DNA of 64,000 nucleotides. It comes from Calonectria ilicicola. Its lineage: Eukaryota > Ascomycota > Sordariomycetes > Hypocreales > Nectriaceae. The stretch's first letter is position 1; every line of letters begins with the position of its first letter. Positions 21,296 through 33,220 of the stretch are shown in pieces. The stretch spans positions 3,224,001 to 3,288,000 of the forward strand of contig CP085831.1 in NCBI GenBank assembly GCA_020809705.1, read 5' to 3'. The position numbers and the translations under genes were made by a program. Below the pieces are notes generated by a model. It saw only the letters and a list, made by a program, of their open reading frames with translations. It did not search any database and was not told the origin of the DNA.

Positions 21296-22862
21296 TCAGT
21301 CGTTTTGTTTCAAAGCCTCTTCGAGCCACCTCCAAACTCTCTTGTCTGCCACGAATTCCGAATTCATCTCGGAAATTATGGTCAATTTTCTTGCAACGGC
21401 AAGACCATCAGTCTTCTTTTCTTCGGAATATTCAAACGCCTCCTTATCGCTTTCCTTCATCTCCTCTTCAGAAGGATCATCTTCTTGGAGCTCCAGTAAG
21501 AGTTTCTTATTATCCTCTGTCCGGGCTTGCTCTTGAAAGAGCTTGTGATAATTGACTGAGCATTCTAGTGTTATTTCCCCATCGCAAATGATTTCATATA
21601 ATTTGCTAAAAAGGTCACAATCTTGCTTGGAAAGTAGACGAATCAAGCGAGAGAAATACCACATGCCCTCAGATTTCTTCCAAATTTCTGAACGAATATT
21701 TACTGGCTCAATTTGGAAACAAGACCTGAAGGCATTTTCTTGTGATTTTGATGGCGGTAATGCTGATCCTGCGAATCCCGGGATAGCGAGCAGCTCTATG
21801 AGAGGACCAGTTGTCGCGGAACCCCAATCAATAATACAGGTCATGTTGAGATCATCATCAACAAATATATTGCCAAGATGAAGGTCAGGGTGAAACAGGG
21901 TAAACTCGCCACTCGCCGTCGACGTAAGTTTGGGGATCATCTCACGGAGAAACCGGCCCGCTATACAATAAGCGAACCGATTTTTGCTATGCTCTGGCTT
22001 GTCACCTAAGTCCGTGAAGTCCCTCCATCGTCCGACAGCAATTTTGTAGCTCTCCCAAGTAGTATAGTCGAGAGACTCGGGAAGAGGCGCAAAAAAGGAA
22101 TGGGTGTGCATGGGAAGTTCTTTCGCATGGGCTGTAAACATCGAGACTAGAGAATTAAAGTACTGAGTTTCTTCAGAAAAGGGCCCGCGGTCTATCTTTG
22201 ATTCAACAGAATCCCTCCATTGCCAAAGAAGCGAGGGGGACAAACATTCCCCAATATAAAAATTCCCTTCTCCATCCTCGAAGAGTGACCCAATCTTTTC
22301 AAAATGAAGTTTGGATAGGCGAGACATAATAGCACCTACTCTAGCCATTATATTTTGACGATCCTGGTCTGACAGAGGCAATAGTGGCCAAGGTAGTCTG
22401 TATCCTCGTGGTTGACGAGAAATTTCAGACCAGTCGTAGTCTGACAAAGGGCGACCAATGGCCTTGCTCTGAAGGATGTATGCAATCCCGATATCATTTT
22501 CTTTAGAGGCACTATGATAGTTAATAAGAAGAAGCATAACACACAAGATCTACTCACCTGTAAGAGTAAACTTCAGGGACAGGAACAGAGCTATGGGCGC
22601 TCAGATATTTCAACGTAGATGCTTCGCTTGCAAGCATCTTGTAGGCGGTTTCTTCAGTAATAATAGCCAACGAACCAATATGTGGTGAACGAAACACCCA
22701 TTCAACTCCATCGTCGAATAATACAAAAATTACCTAGTTGAGACCTCCAACTTTGGGCACTTTTGTGGTATCACACGTGCACCGCTGGCCACGAAGCTTT
22801 TCAGCAAGGGCAAGTAAGGCATCGAGATTGAATTCGGCGTAGAAAAAGACTCTTAGCTTCAT
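21296..22862 (-). pseudogene. aminoglycoside-phosphotransferase-like kinase with one in-frame TAG
   Basis: Exons 22862-22558 and 22511-21296 join in frame (506 codons) across a 46-nt intron with GTGAGT donor, attaac branch and CATAG acceptor. The catalytic loop and metal site of the APH/choline-kinase fold are clear: FTLFHPDLHLGNIFVDDD and then CIIDWGSATTGPLIE at about 21800-21890. The N-terminal lobe is also present (FDDGVEWVFRSPHIG; SVPVPEVYSY). TAG at 22736-22734 (codon 43) interrupts a segment preceded by KVPKVGGLN and followed by VIFVLFDDG, where homologues have a continuous beta strand, often with Trp. The C-terminus is acidic and Lys-rich. The family in fungi is large and mostly uncharacterised; small-molecule or protein phosphorylation is inferred from fold only. 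Confidence 0.75.
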
Positions 22863-25800
22863 GACGTTTCGAGGTTGGCAATTTTTTATTCAAATGTGGA
22901 CGAGTGAGGAAAGGAAGAAAAGTTGGTAACCAACGGCCTACCACTTGTCGGTGAGAGTATCACGTGAACTAATATTGACACAGCCTTGGGCCAATTTCTT
23001 TTTTTTTTTTTTTTTTGACATTTCTTGTTGGTAAAAACGATATCATCAAATGATAGTTGGCTAAATTTCACATCAAATGTTTGCTTCAAGCCAATCCAAC
23101 TTTTTCGTAGAAGAGCATTTACAGTATACTCAAAATAACAAAACTTTGGCTGATAGCTTAGTCAAGAATCAGATGCGATCGCATACACACCTAATCTAAC
23201 TCGCAAACAAAAGCCTGAATAGTTCTTGCCATGAAATATCGGCTATCCGCTGTGCCATCAATACCTAACAAGAGACTCATCTAAGCTACGACACACGGAA
23301 GTGGCTCTTATGGCATAGGCAGTGACTATCTCGTGTACGAAGAAGTGACACGTAGCGATCTGCGAGCGCGATAAAAATGATTATTTACTCTAAAGTCATT
23401 TATATCACTAACGACAGAACAGGATTTTTGTCTTAGACTTGGAACGAGGCACATTCTTACCTGTTAATTAGGTCATGTGGTTATCTCAAGTCCAGTCCTT
23501 ACCTATCTATCCCTTTGACTGTACTGTGGTAAGCCTCGCTGGTAGATCACGTGATATGTGGCCAATGATAGAACAGAAAATCTCAACTTTTGGTGGCTTA
23601 TCTAATACAACTGACCAGGGTGGAGGCTTCCCACAGTCAAACGGATGATCTTTCAATTCCTGTCATGGCTAGGGTTTTATTCATCCTTTGCTATGCGTTT
23701 GTTTTGGCCTGCTACCTATTGTCCAATATTTTTCTCCTCAGTACAGTCATTAAAAAGATCTTTAGACTCCATCAAATGCAACAGACAAATAGATCTTCGC
23801 TGTAAAAAGATTTATCGTTAATCGTATTGACATTAATCGCTAGAACGGATAAGACCAAACATAAAACCTCGGGCTTTTGTGCGCTTGTTACTCTTAGGCC
23901 AAAAAATTGAAAATTCAAACGATGAACCTACTCGAGGACTCAGAGACGTCCCCGACTTATCCTATCGATTATGAAGCAAGTTTGTGATGCATCATGTAGG
24001 GTAGGAGGTCAACGCCGTTGCCTGTCTCCATACTAAACTCACTTTGGAAACTCTAAATAACTGACTGGGGAAATCATTTTTGGAAATGGTAAATTTGTTA
24101 ATTTTTTTTTCTTCATCTAGCGGGTCACGGAGATTTGAACCCGAACTAGCGATTGCCGAATGGGCTGATGCTTGGGTAGGGGAGGGGGCAACCGAATCCA
24201 CAAACGGCCGCCGATCTCACTGCAAAGAACTTGGTTGAAAGTTCACATTCTAACGAAGCGAGCAAGCTCTTTGGTCGATATGAGTAAGGGTTGGAAACCA
24301 GTGAACGAGGTTATTCGCCTTTCCCAACTCCCCAGGGTTCACTCAATGTGACCGACCTCTTTGGGACGTGTTGGACGCGTGTAGGGTGGCTAAGATTTTC
24401 CACGTCACCCGTAAAGGGTATGGTTTTGTGGATAGCTCCATTCCCTTGGCCCCACCCAGCTATTAAGAGAGTGAGCGCGAAACTGGGTCCTCGAGCCATT
24501 TGAGAAAGGCGTTCTGGTCATGAAATTCGGGATACTCGCCTAATGGAGGATCAAGAAGGTTAAGCGGATAGAAATGTGGTTCTCTCAGGGGATGAAGTGC
24601 TTGAAGGGCTTCTCAATTCTCGAGGGTGGGCTTATGTATGTATGTATGCACCTGCAGGCGGCTTATGGATACGAGCAGGAGTGCAAAGATGACTATCTTA
24701 ATCTTAAATGGATGGTTATGTTTGAGATTTGGGATCTGACTGGACACAGTGAAATCGAGTTTTCCGGGATGTTGCTCCTGTGAGGCTCACGAGTCAAGAA
24801 CTTTTGCGTTAGTCAGTGGAATACGGAGTGTCATTACAGGACAGGTCAGAGATGTTTCCAGTGAGGAAAGGTGAGAAAAGAACATCACTGTTCGATTTTT
24901 CGTAAATCGGGTACTTTTTTTTTATTTTTATTTTTAAACCTCTTGGAGCTGTTCTTGAATGAGGACGTGCCAGAGGGTGTCGCGTTCAATTGATTCGAGT
25001 CGGGCTTCTCCACTTGGTCTCATCGGCTTGGCTGAGTGCCAAGCGTGCTATTCCCACAGACAAGCTTTTTATACATGTAAAAATTCATGGTCGGTTGGTT
25101 TGCCGAAGCCAAGCCAAGACCTTGTCCGCGGGGCGAGTTCACATCATTTCATCGCCAAGCCGGGAGCGATGGGAGGAGGCCATCGTCGACAAGCTCAGGG
25201 GCCCGTTTAAGGCGGATAAATCGGCATGGGCAAATGACGTTGGCCGTGTGCACGGGCCACGAGATTCGCGTTCGAACGTATCTTTGCAGTGATGCGCGGA
25301 TGAAACACGAGTTTTCGCAGCAGCTTGACCAGGGCTGCTAGTCCTTGTAGGGCCCAGTCTGCGGATGTGACGTGCCGTTCCTCGCGCCTCTCGAGCCACA
25401 CGAGCCCTGGGCTAACACAGCCCCAGAGGGCATGGCGAGTCCATAGGGAGTCGTCTGTTTCTGTGGGCTGTGGAAAACCTCACCAGTTTTGGCCTGTGGG
25501 CCGAAGTGCCGACATGCCGCTGAATCCGGTGGCCACGCAACGTCCACCGTGATCCGCTCATTCCCGGGATTACGAATCCCACTGAGCGCCTTCATGCTCT
25601 CTTCATTCCTCTCTGCAGCCATTTGGCTCCTTCATTCTGCCAGTGGGGGCCCCGGCCGCGTGGCTTGTCCCGACAACACGGAACCACAACATGGCTCTGA
25701 GCCATTATGTTCCCATTCAAAGGGGGAGGCGTTCAGCTCTCAGGGCGTCATTTCGTTTCTCTGACTGGTTCCTTTCTTCTACTTCTTCCGCCTTGTCCAT

Positions 25801-25976
25801 ATTTCACTTCTGTGTCACCTGCGTTTCTTGCATCTGCCAGGGGTACATGGGAGCACTTCGACTGACTTTTCTTTAAACCTCTCTCTTTCTTGACATGTTC
25901 CACTCGTTTTACTCACACCGTTCCACTCTCTGAATTTCTTTTGCTTCCGCGCCTCTTACCAACTTGCATCGACGTC
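22863..25976. other. 3.1 kb gene-poor region
   Basis: Contains a T17-18 run near 22999, a tgta/tatg microsatellite near 24635-24650 and A/T-rich low complexity near 24915. Its distal 1 kb is more GC-rich and leads into the GH76 promoter. ORFs up to 100 codons are overlapping shadows in several frames with no domains. Confidence 0.5.
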
Positions 25977-27444
25977 ATGTTACTACACTCAACCACCTTG
26001 GCCTTGGGGCTATGGGCCACTGTAATTAGTGCTATCGATGTGACATGGACTGACAGCTGTAAGTTGGATATGCTCGTCCTCGGCTAGTGCCGCTGCTAAC
26101 ACGGGGCAGCTTCCATTAAAGAGGCTGCTGCTACTACCGCTTGGGGCTTGGTCAAGTACTATACTGGCAATAACACCGGTGATGTCCCCGGTAACCTGCC
26201 GGATCCCTACTACTGTAAGTAGTCATTCAACCACAGACAACCCTCATGTCTAATTGTCCCAAGGGTGGGAGGCTGGCGCCATGTTTGGCGCTCTCATCGA
26301 TTATTGGTGGATTACTGGTGATGACTCTTACAACAACATCACTATGCAGGCCATGATGCACCAGGTCGGCACTGACGACGATTATATGCCCGCCAACCAG
26401 ACCCTGACGGAAGGAAATGATGATCAAGGATTCTGGGCTGTAGCTGCGATGGCTGCTGCCGAGCACAAATTTGAAAACCCTTCGAGCGATGAACCCCAAT
26501 GGCTTGCACTTACCCAAGCCGTCTTTAACGAATATGTCAGTCGATGGGAGACAGCTCACTGCTCTGGTGGTGGCTTGCGATGGCAGATTTTCACTTGGAA
26601 TACCGGATACAACTACAAGAACAGCATTTCAAACGGTTGTTTCTTCAACGTTGCCTCCCGCCTTGCTCGATATACCGGCAACGACACTTATGCCGATTGG
26701 GCGACCAAGGTCTGGAACTGGGTCGAGGACGCAGCGCTAATGAGCAACTATTCGGTATACGACGGCATCACCATTGGCGACACCAACTGCAGCGATCGTG
26801 ATACCACCCAGTGGTCTTACAATGCCGGCATCTATCTCCATGGCGCGGCTGTCATGTACAACTATACTGGAAACTCGACCTGGAAGACACGTGTTGATGG
26901 TTTAATAAGCAACATTCAAACCACCTTCATCAAGGATAGCGTCATCTACGAGCAGCTTTGCGAATCTAGCGACCAATGCGATACTGATCAGCAGAGTTTC
27001 AAGGGATATCTTGCACGCTGGATGGCTGCCACGACACAGATGGCCACCTACACGTACGATACCATATATCCCATTCTCCTGGCGAGCGCCAAGGCAGCGG
27101 CCGCCGTCTGCACGGGAACCGACACAACGAATTTCAAGGGACACCAGGGAACAGCGTGTGGCTTTAGTTGGTTAAAGACATCATATGACAGCAAAGTCGC
27201 CGTCGGTTCGCAAATGAACGCCATGTCAATTATAATGTATACACTGGTTAGCGAAGCCACAACTCCATATACATCCACGACCGGAGGAACATCTAAGGGA
27301 AATGCGGCTGCCGGAAACACAAACTCGGACAGCGCGAACAAGTATCAGTCGAAGATCACCACCAAGGACAAGGCCGGCGCTGCCATCCTGACTATTATGG
27401 TGTCCGCGGGAGTCATAGCGGGTACATTTTTTGTTGTGTCTTAG
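25977..27444 (+). CDS. GH76 family endo-alpha-1,6-mannanase, GPI-anchored (Dfg5/Dcw1-like)
   Basis: Exons 25977-26058, 26110-26214 and 26264-27444 give 455 aa. Intron 1 ends gctaac...GGGGCAG and both joins keep conserved sequence (DPYYWWEAGAMFGALIDYW). Signal peptide residues 1-20. The catalytic Asp pair of GH76 is in EGNDDQGFWAVAAM at about residues 115-116. Other hallmarks are GGLRWQIFTWNTGYNYKNSI, SNGCFFNVASRLARYTGN, and a WSYNAGIYLHGAAVMYN block. A hydrophobic C-terminus (ILTIMVSAGVIAGTFFVVS) behind a Ser/Thr/Gly-rich linker marks a GPI signal. Family members act at the plasma membrane or wall, where they process alpha-mannan-containing glycans and help incorporate GPI proteins into the cell wall. 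The gene is intact and in a GC-rich setting. Confidence 0.93.
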
Positions 27445-27943
27445 AGGATTGCATGACTTGGAGTTTAAGGCGTTGGGAACGTTTGCACATGAAAACGAAG
27501 GCGGTTGGCTTTGATACCCATGATTAAATAAAATTCGAACCATTGAACATTTTGTTTCATGCATTGTTCCACTCGTTTAATACTATGGCCATTGAAATAA
27601 ATATGCCGCCTCTTGGCCCCCAAATAGCTTAGTAAGTCGTTTGGCCAGCACAGTGGGCTGTGTTTGAGTCGTAATCCTTGGCATTAATTCTAGCCAATTG
27701 AAGGTCGAGGAAACGTGGAAGTAGTGGCGTAGATTCATGTCTGTGCACACAGCTGAAGTGCTCGAAAGGCAGAAGCTGCTGATCGAGGCGCAACTGGAAC
27801 ACTTGGTGAGCCAAGGCAAAAGCCCCCTGCATGAGGCTGATAGGCGGGACCAACAAAAACACGCATGGTCATTTGGTGCCGAATTTCCTGGATTCAACAC
27901 TGTAACAATCCAGCGGACAGTTGATTAATTGCCGTCGTTTAGT
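27445..27943. other. leader region with a 63-codon in-frame open frame
   Basis: Between GH76 and the HET-like gene. An ATG frame at 27737-27928 (helical, charged, EVLERQKLLIEAQLEHLVSQ) ends in TAA 27926-27928. It is in the same frame as the downstream ATG at 27944, with no intervening stop except that TAA. It may be an upstream ORF or the original N-terminus cut off by a nonsense codon. Confidence 0.35.
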
Positions 27944-30900
27944 ATGACGGATCAGCTGGCACCGCAGGAGGCGGCGGGGGTTATAAGCCCATCAGCAACT
28001 GCACCTGCTGAACCAGAATATCGGAAATTCATCCGCCCATCAGATGGCAAGCTTACTACGTTGGTCACCTGTAGTTTTCAGGATCCCGCCCACCTCGAAG
28101 AAGCATCAGGATGGCTTCGCTTGGGAATACCTTCATCCCGCCTCCCGTCCTTGATCCATGTTCATCACTGGATCTGGTCTGCAACGAGGAGGGAGGGCAC
28201 CAGAGACTGCATTGCAACCCTGAGATCACTTCTTCTCACATTATTGAGGTTTATCATTGCCTTTCCGCTCATGTTTATTCTGGTAAGATTCGCAATTTCG
28301 TCAGGTTAAATGGTTCGCTGACGCTATAAATTAAAGGTGTGGAGCAATGAATTTAGTTACACGTCAAAACCAGGCATGCTCTCTGGTTACGATTCGCAAT
28401 ACGATGTTGTCAGATCGAGACAAGACACCCGAGATTCAACAAGAGGAAACTCTGCAAGAGAACGACACATAAATAGCCATGCGACAGACCAGCAATCATA
28501 TTTAGATCCCATCCGATTACATTCGACCAATCCGCAGGATGTTCGCACACAGCTGAATAACACCACGAACAACCAGACCCGCAATGCATCAGTCTTTCTT
28601 CCCGCTCGTTTTCTCTGCGTGATAAAAGACTTTGATAATTATCTATTTGAAACCATCAATGTTCAGGACTACATTTTTGAACATGGGGATGATGTGGATC
28701 TGGAATTTGTATTTGTGTCGTACACTCGGGTGCACTTCCGCGTTGCTACGGACGAGGAGATCGACAAATATGAATATCCGAACGAAGAAACAAGAACAGC
28801 AAACAAAGAGCTGGCACACAGAGACCGAGATATTCTTATAAAATGGGGCATCGAAGCTGCTAAAAAGGCTGGAAAGAATGCGTTTTGGATTGACTTTGAA
28901 TGCGTTCGCGACGCTGATGGTGCAGTTAGGGCAGTGAGTGGCAGCGATGACGTCTACCGAATCAGCGATGTCGTGCGAATTGCACACTCCATGATTATTG
29001 CCCTCGGGCCACTGGCGTCGGATAAAGTTGGCGCGATACTATCAAAGCGAGACCTTCCCGAGCTTTTGAAGTATGACTCCCAAAACAAGATGATATGGCT
29101 TAAGCAATGGGGTTCGCGACTGTGGACGCTCCCGGAGCTATTGCTATGCCCAGGCGAACACCGAATTAAGGTGTTTGTCCAGGGAGATCCCTCAGAAGAG
29201 CCGGGGGACATGGCGAGGCGCGAGTTTTCAAGGGTGGCATGGAATGATGCAGGGGCTGTTAATGAGCTCATCAATCATTTTGAAGGCAATGCCACCCTCA
29301 CACAATTAAACCTGATGGAGGCTGCTCTGAACTGCTTTTCGGGACGTGGTACTGTTCAATACAGTGGTGGTGATGTCGCCTATGCCATCATGGGCCTGTT
29401 ACCTCAAAGAAATCGCCCCAGGGTTGATAAGAAAGATTCCGGATTCCAAGCTTTTGCCAAACTTTCACTGGCTGGCGATAGTGGTTCCTTTTTGGAACGT
29501 CTGATATGCGTTTGCCCCTTAGGGATAGATTCACCCTGGTATGATACACGTGATTCATGGGGAATTAGACTGAGTAGGATCCACCCAATAATCCAAATAT
29601 CAGAAATTCGACAATCAGACACTGTCGTTTTGAATGACGTTCACACAGCCTCAATCCAGTGGGAGGATATCGACCGTTCGGTGCCCTTTTATGATGGCTT
29701 TTTGAACTATATGGGGAGGCACTACAGCCGAGAGCTCATAAACGTCAAAATTTTCCTCAGCTTAAATATTATGATTGAGGCTATTAATTATGTTTATGAC
29801 GACGATAAAATTCAGACCGCCTGGGGTACATGGATTTGGTTCGTCTTTTGCGCTATGGCAATAGCCCCAATTGCGCAGTTCTTCCTGTATAGACATACTA
29901 CAAAGAAGCAAAAAGCGCGCTTGATTGGGCTAGAAGGTTTCGTGGATCCTGGCACAATTGAGAAACATCTGTATGGCTTCAACCGCGGAAGCTTTATCCT
30001 CGAATCCCCCCCGTGGCGTTATCAAGACAACAGAGAGGTGCAACATAATGTGTCGCAAGAAGGATATCCCTTTACGCTAGTCGATACATTCATGAAGACG
30101 GTCACGCACTTTCGAGCAAAGTCGCCTCCCGTTGCCATGCTCATTGGTGCGCGAGAAAGTGGGCTACTCAGAGGTATTCTCTGTTCATACGACTGGAAAA
30201 AAGATGCATATTGTAGACAGACAGTCCTTCGAACCAGCCCCAAAATGCTCGAACGGATGCATAAAGTGGATGGACTAAAACTTTCCTTGATTGAACAAAA
30301 AGCACAGGTGATCAAAAACGCAAGTCACGAGATGGATCAAACTGCTGTTCTTGCTAAAGGTACCAAATCTCAAGTGTGGGATGTAGAGTGGAGATTTTTC
30401 TGGATCTTACTGGTAAGAAATGAACGTCTCTTGTTAATAATATTGCTAAGAAAAATAAAGGTGGCCGCGATGATTGATATGCCCACCACTTACCCAAATC
30501 CTAACGGATATTACAAAAGTTGGAACAAGGTTCTTTATTACAATATCCCTTTCTTGAGCGTCCAGATCCCAGCTTGCATATTACTCCATGATATTCCTGC
30601 CCAGCGCATCTTGCCCCATTTCGCCACATTTAAAGGTCAATTAATTATTTCGAGCTGCATAACATCACCCTAACTTAACCCGCTAACTTCAATGCGTGGG
30701 TTTTGAGCAAGTCCTGAGAATACATCCTCAGTATTCAATATATTTATATCCACTAGGTTTGCCTTTCAGGGGTGCCTTGGACGGTATTCTTGCTTCTGCA
30801 TTTATTAGTTACACGTGGTCATGGTACAGGCCAAGAGAATTGCCTGCGCGACTACTAATCTGGTCACTTCTTGTACGCGGCCGCTACCTGATAGCATCAC

Positions 30901-31847
30901 GGTTTGACTTTTCAGAGTCCCTTGTTTCTCCATGGATATATTTTATATTGAGCTGGGTTTGCTTTGTTATCGGGACTGCAGGGTTAATTGGCCATCCAAG
31001 AGATGTCCCATGGCTTTCCGGCTACGAAAATCTTCTTTATACTGTGCAGGCCGCAATGAATAAGTCCGGTGCTATGGCCGCGACCGCTATTTGGAGTCGC
31101 CCAAGAGTCAGTTTATTTTGCCAGTTTACTTTCAAGTTCCCAAACTAACCAATAATACCAGTTTTCGTCAGTTAAACCTCTCCTCTCTTTCATCCTGGTC
31201 GGAATTTCTCTTTCGACTACAATAATCAGCGCACAATGGCCTATGGACTGGAAAAAATGGGAAAATATCATACTGTTATCAACGGCCATTATTATTGGAT
31301 TTACTTTGTCCAACTCTCCAAAGCTTGATAGTGAGTATAATTATAATCCTTCATCACGGTTTCTGAAATCTGGTTTTCTAAGGTAACAAAGTCACAATAG
31401 CGGTTTTTCTCTCTTTGATGGTATTGATTTGCGCGATACTCTCGTCATTTCAATTGTCTAAGCTGGTAGAATATTGTATTGGGCCGATAATACAGATGAA
31501 TATGTTCATATTACCATGTAAGCGCAGCCGGCATGTTCCCTAAAGCATCAAGATTTTGAACTAATTTTGTGACAGTAAAATGGGCAACTATTGCTCGCGT
31601 TTCCTCAAATTCGCAGGCCGCGATAAAACATTCATCATGCTCTTTGGCAGGCATAGCCTTGGGGCGTTGCATATCACCTCACCTCTATAACTTCTGGTTT
31701 ATAATAATCTTTTCTATATGCAATTTCGGGTTTCTTTTTTTCTACTGGGCATGGCAACATTTTGGCGACAGAAGTCCCCCGGTGGAAGAACAGGAAGAGT
31801 TGGCCCATCTTCCTGTATTAGATAGTGGCCAAAGCGAGGCCGACTAG
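27944..31847 (+). CDS. HET-like domain protein with multiple transmembrane helices
   Basis: Seven exons: 27944-28282, 28337-30412, 30461-30635, 30712-31106, 31162-31330, 31383-31517 and 31576-31847. They give 1186 aa with every join in frame, and most introns have ctaac/ctaag-type branch sites. A TM helix lies at about residues 97-115 (LLLTLLRFIIAFPLMFIL). The middle carries a divergent HET-type signature: NAFWIDFECVRDADG, VYRISDVVRIAHSMIIALGP, and WGSRLWTLPELLLCPGEHRI, followed by GDVAYAIMGLLPQR. The remainder adds TM pairs around 29820-29890 and at least six more in exons 3-7, and ends in an acidic cytosolic tail. HET domains trigger incompatibility or cell-death responses in fungi; a membrane-bound version could act as a sensor-effector, which is inference. 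The start may lie at 27737 if the TAA at 27926 is a mutation. Confidence 0.8.
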
Positions 31848-32112
31848 ATGAACGAACGGTGTTATTTTCTTTTCTTACTAAGTAATTGAGAAATAGTAGG
31901 AAAGAGTAGAGAGCGGACAATATTTCAAGGGTTGTATTTGTAATGTAAGAGATTGGCGTTTTAAATGACGCTGCTTACTTTCTTCGGACTCAATGTCACA
32001 CAGCCAGGTGAATAAGCAAGCTTGAATTCGGAATTTATTTTCAAGCCAACAGGAACGCTAAAAACGGGCTATTTGGTAACTATAAAACAATAATCATCAA
32101 TTTTGCTTTTCC

Positions 32113-33220
32113 TCAGTCTTCTATTTCATAAATCTCCTCCAGCATATCCTCAATGAACTCTTTTTGCTCTTGAAGGAACTTGCGAGCAGCGATAATGTTG
32201 TAGGGACGTTTCGCAATTTCGCGGTTACGCTCCTCTTTCTGGAAGTGTCGGATACGTTCCTCGAGGATCTCAAGTCGGTACTCAGTGTACTGGTGATAGA
32301 GAGGAGAGAGCTCAGAAATGCCACGAACGCCTGTCAAGACAGTTTCATCCTTGATAAGAGGATTCTTGGCGCGAAATGATGTGACCATGGCGATACGCTC
32401 GCGCCCACCAAATGCCTTGAGAGCCTGATGCTCAATGTAGCGACCCTGCATGACAACCGCGGTGCCTTGAACAGGGCCGCGAACCATCCTGATACTTCCA
32501 TCGTGGAGTCGAAGAGCAGTCTCACCACCGACCATGCCGTCGCAATTCGAGAGCATAGTAACAACTACAAAAGGGTATGAATCGTAATGCCAGGCTACAG
32601 CAGACGCATCGGCTGTTGTGTTCATGTCATTGACGTCGGGGTGCTCGACGCTGTTCTCACCAGCGTCATTGATAGAGATATTGACGTTGGCAATGTCAAA
32701 ATCAATGGCAGGGATAAGCTCAACTCCAGCAATATCCGAGATCTTCTGCAGAAGTTCGGGAGACTTCCACGCGTCATAAGTGAATGGGGCACGGCTGCGC
32801 TATATTAGCATATGTAGGCAGAGGTTTGGCGATGACGGTATTTTCTTACTCGGGTCCCATGCCACGGACCATATTCTTAATGAAGCCAGAAGTATACTGG
32901 CATTCACGCATGACAGGCTCACTAAATATTTCGGCGCGCATCTGCTTAATAGCTTCAGGAGTGAACAGTTGGAAGGGCTCGCAGACGGCTGTAGGAGCGA
33001 TTCCGTGACCCTCCAGACCGATATCCTTCATCGTAGTAATGGAATTCGGGGGGACATAATTGAGGTGTTTCTCGGGATCAAAAGGCTCGCGCCTAGTCTT
33101 GGCTGCTTCGTCAATCAGAAATTGAGGCATGGCATTGGTTGGCCGGGTCGCTCGCTTGGTCTTGGAGGGGATAGGCTTGGGAGCCTTGTTGACCACGGGA
33201 ATTTCGACAAGGGCTGGCAT
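32113..33220 (-). CDS. 2-oxoglutarate/Fe(II)-dependent oxygenase-like protein
   Basis: Exons 33220-32850 and 32794-32113 give 350 aa. The intron has a GTAAGA donor, a gctaat branch and a GCGCAG acceptor; the nearer ATATAG acceptor breaks the RAPFTYDAW continuation, so the later one is chosen. The iron site is AVAWHYDSYPFVVVTMLS (HxD) with a distal His in GRYIEHQALKAFGGRERIAM and an Arg for the co-substrate after it. No signal peptide. The C-terminal 80 residues are a charged helix (EERIRHFQKEERNREIAKRP). Uncharacterised fungal relatives of this type exist; the substrate is unknown. It is convergent with the HET-like gene, with about 265 bp between them. Confidence 0.8.

Noticed and set aside
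24121..24220. tRNA-like T-arm (gttcgggttcaaatctcc on the minus strand)
   Set aside because: No matching 5' acceptor strand, imperfect T-stem and no downstream T-run terminator on that strand.
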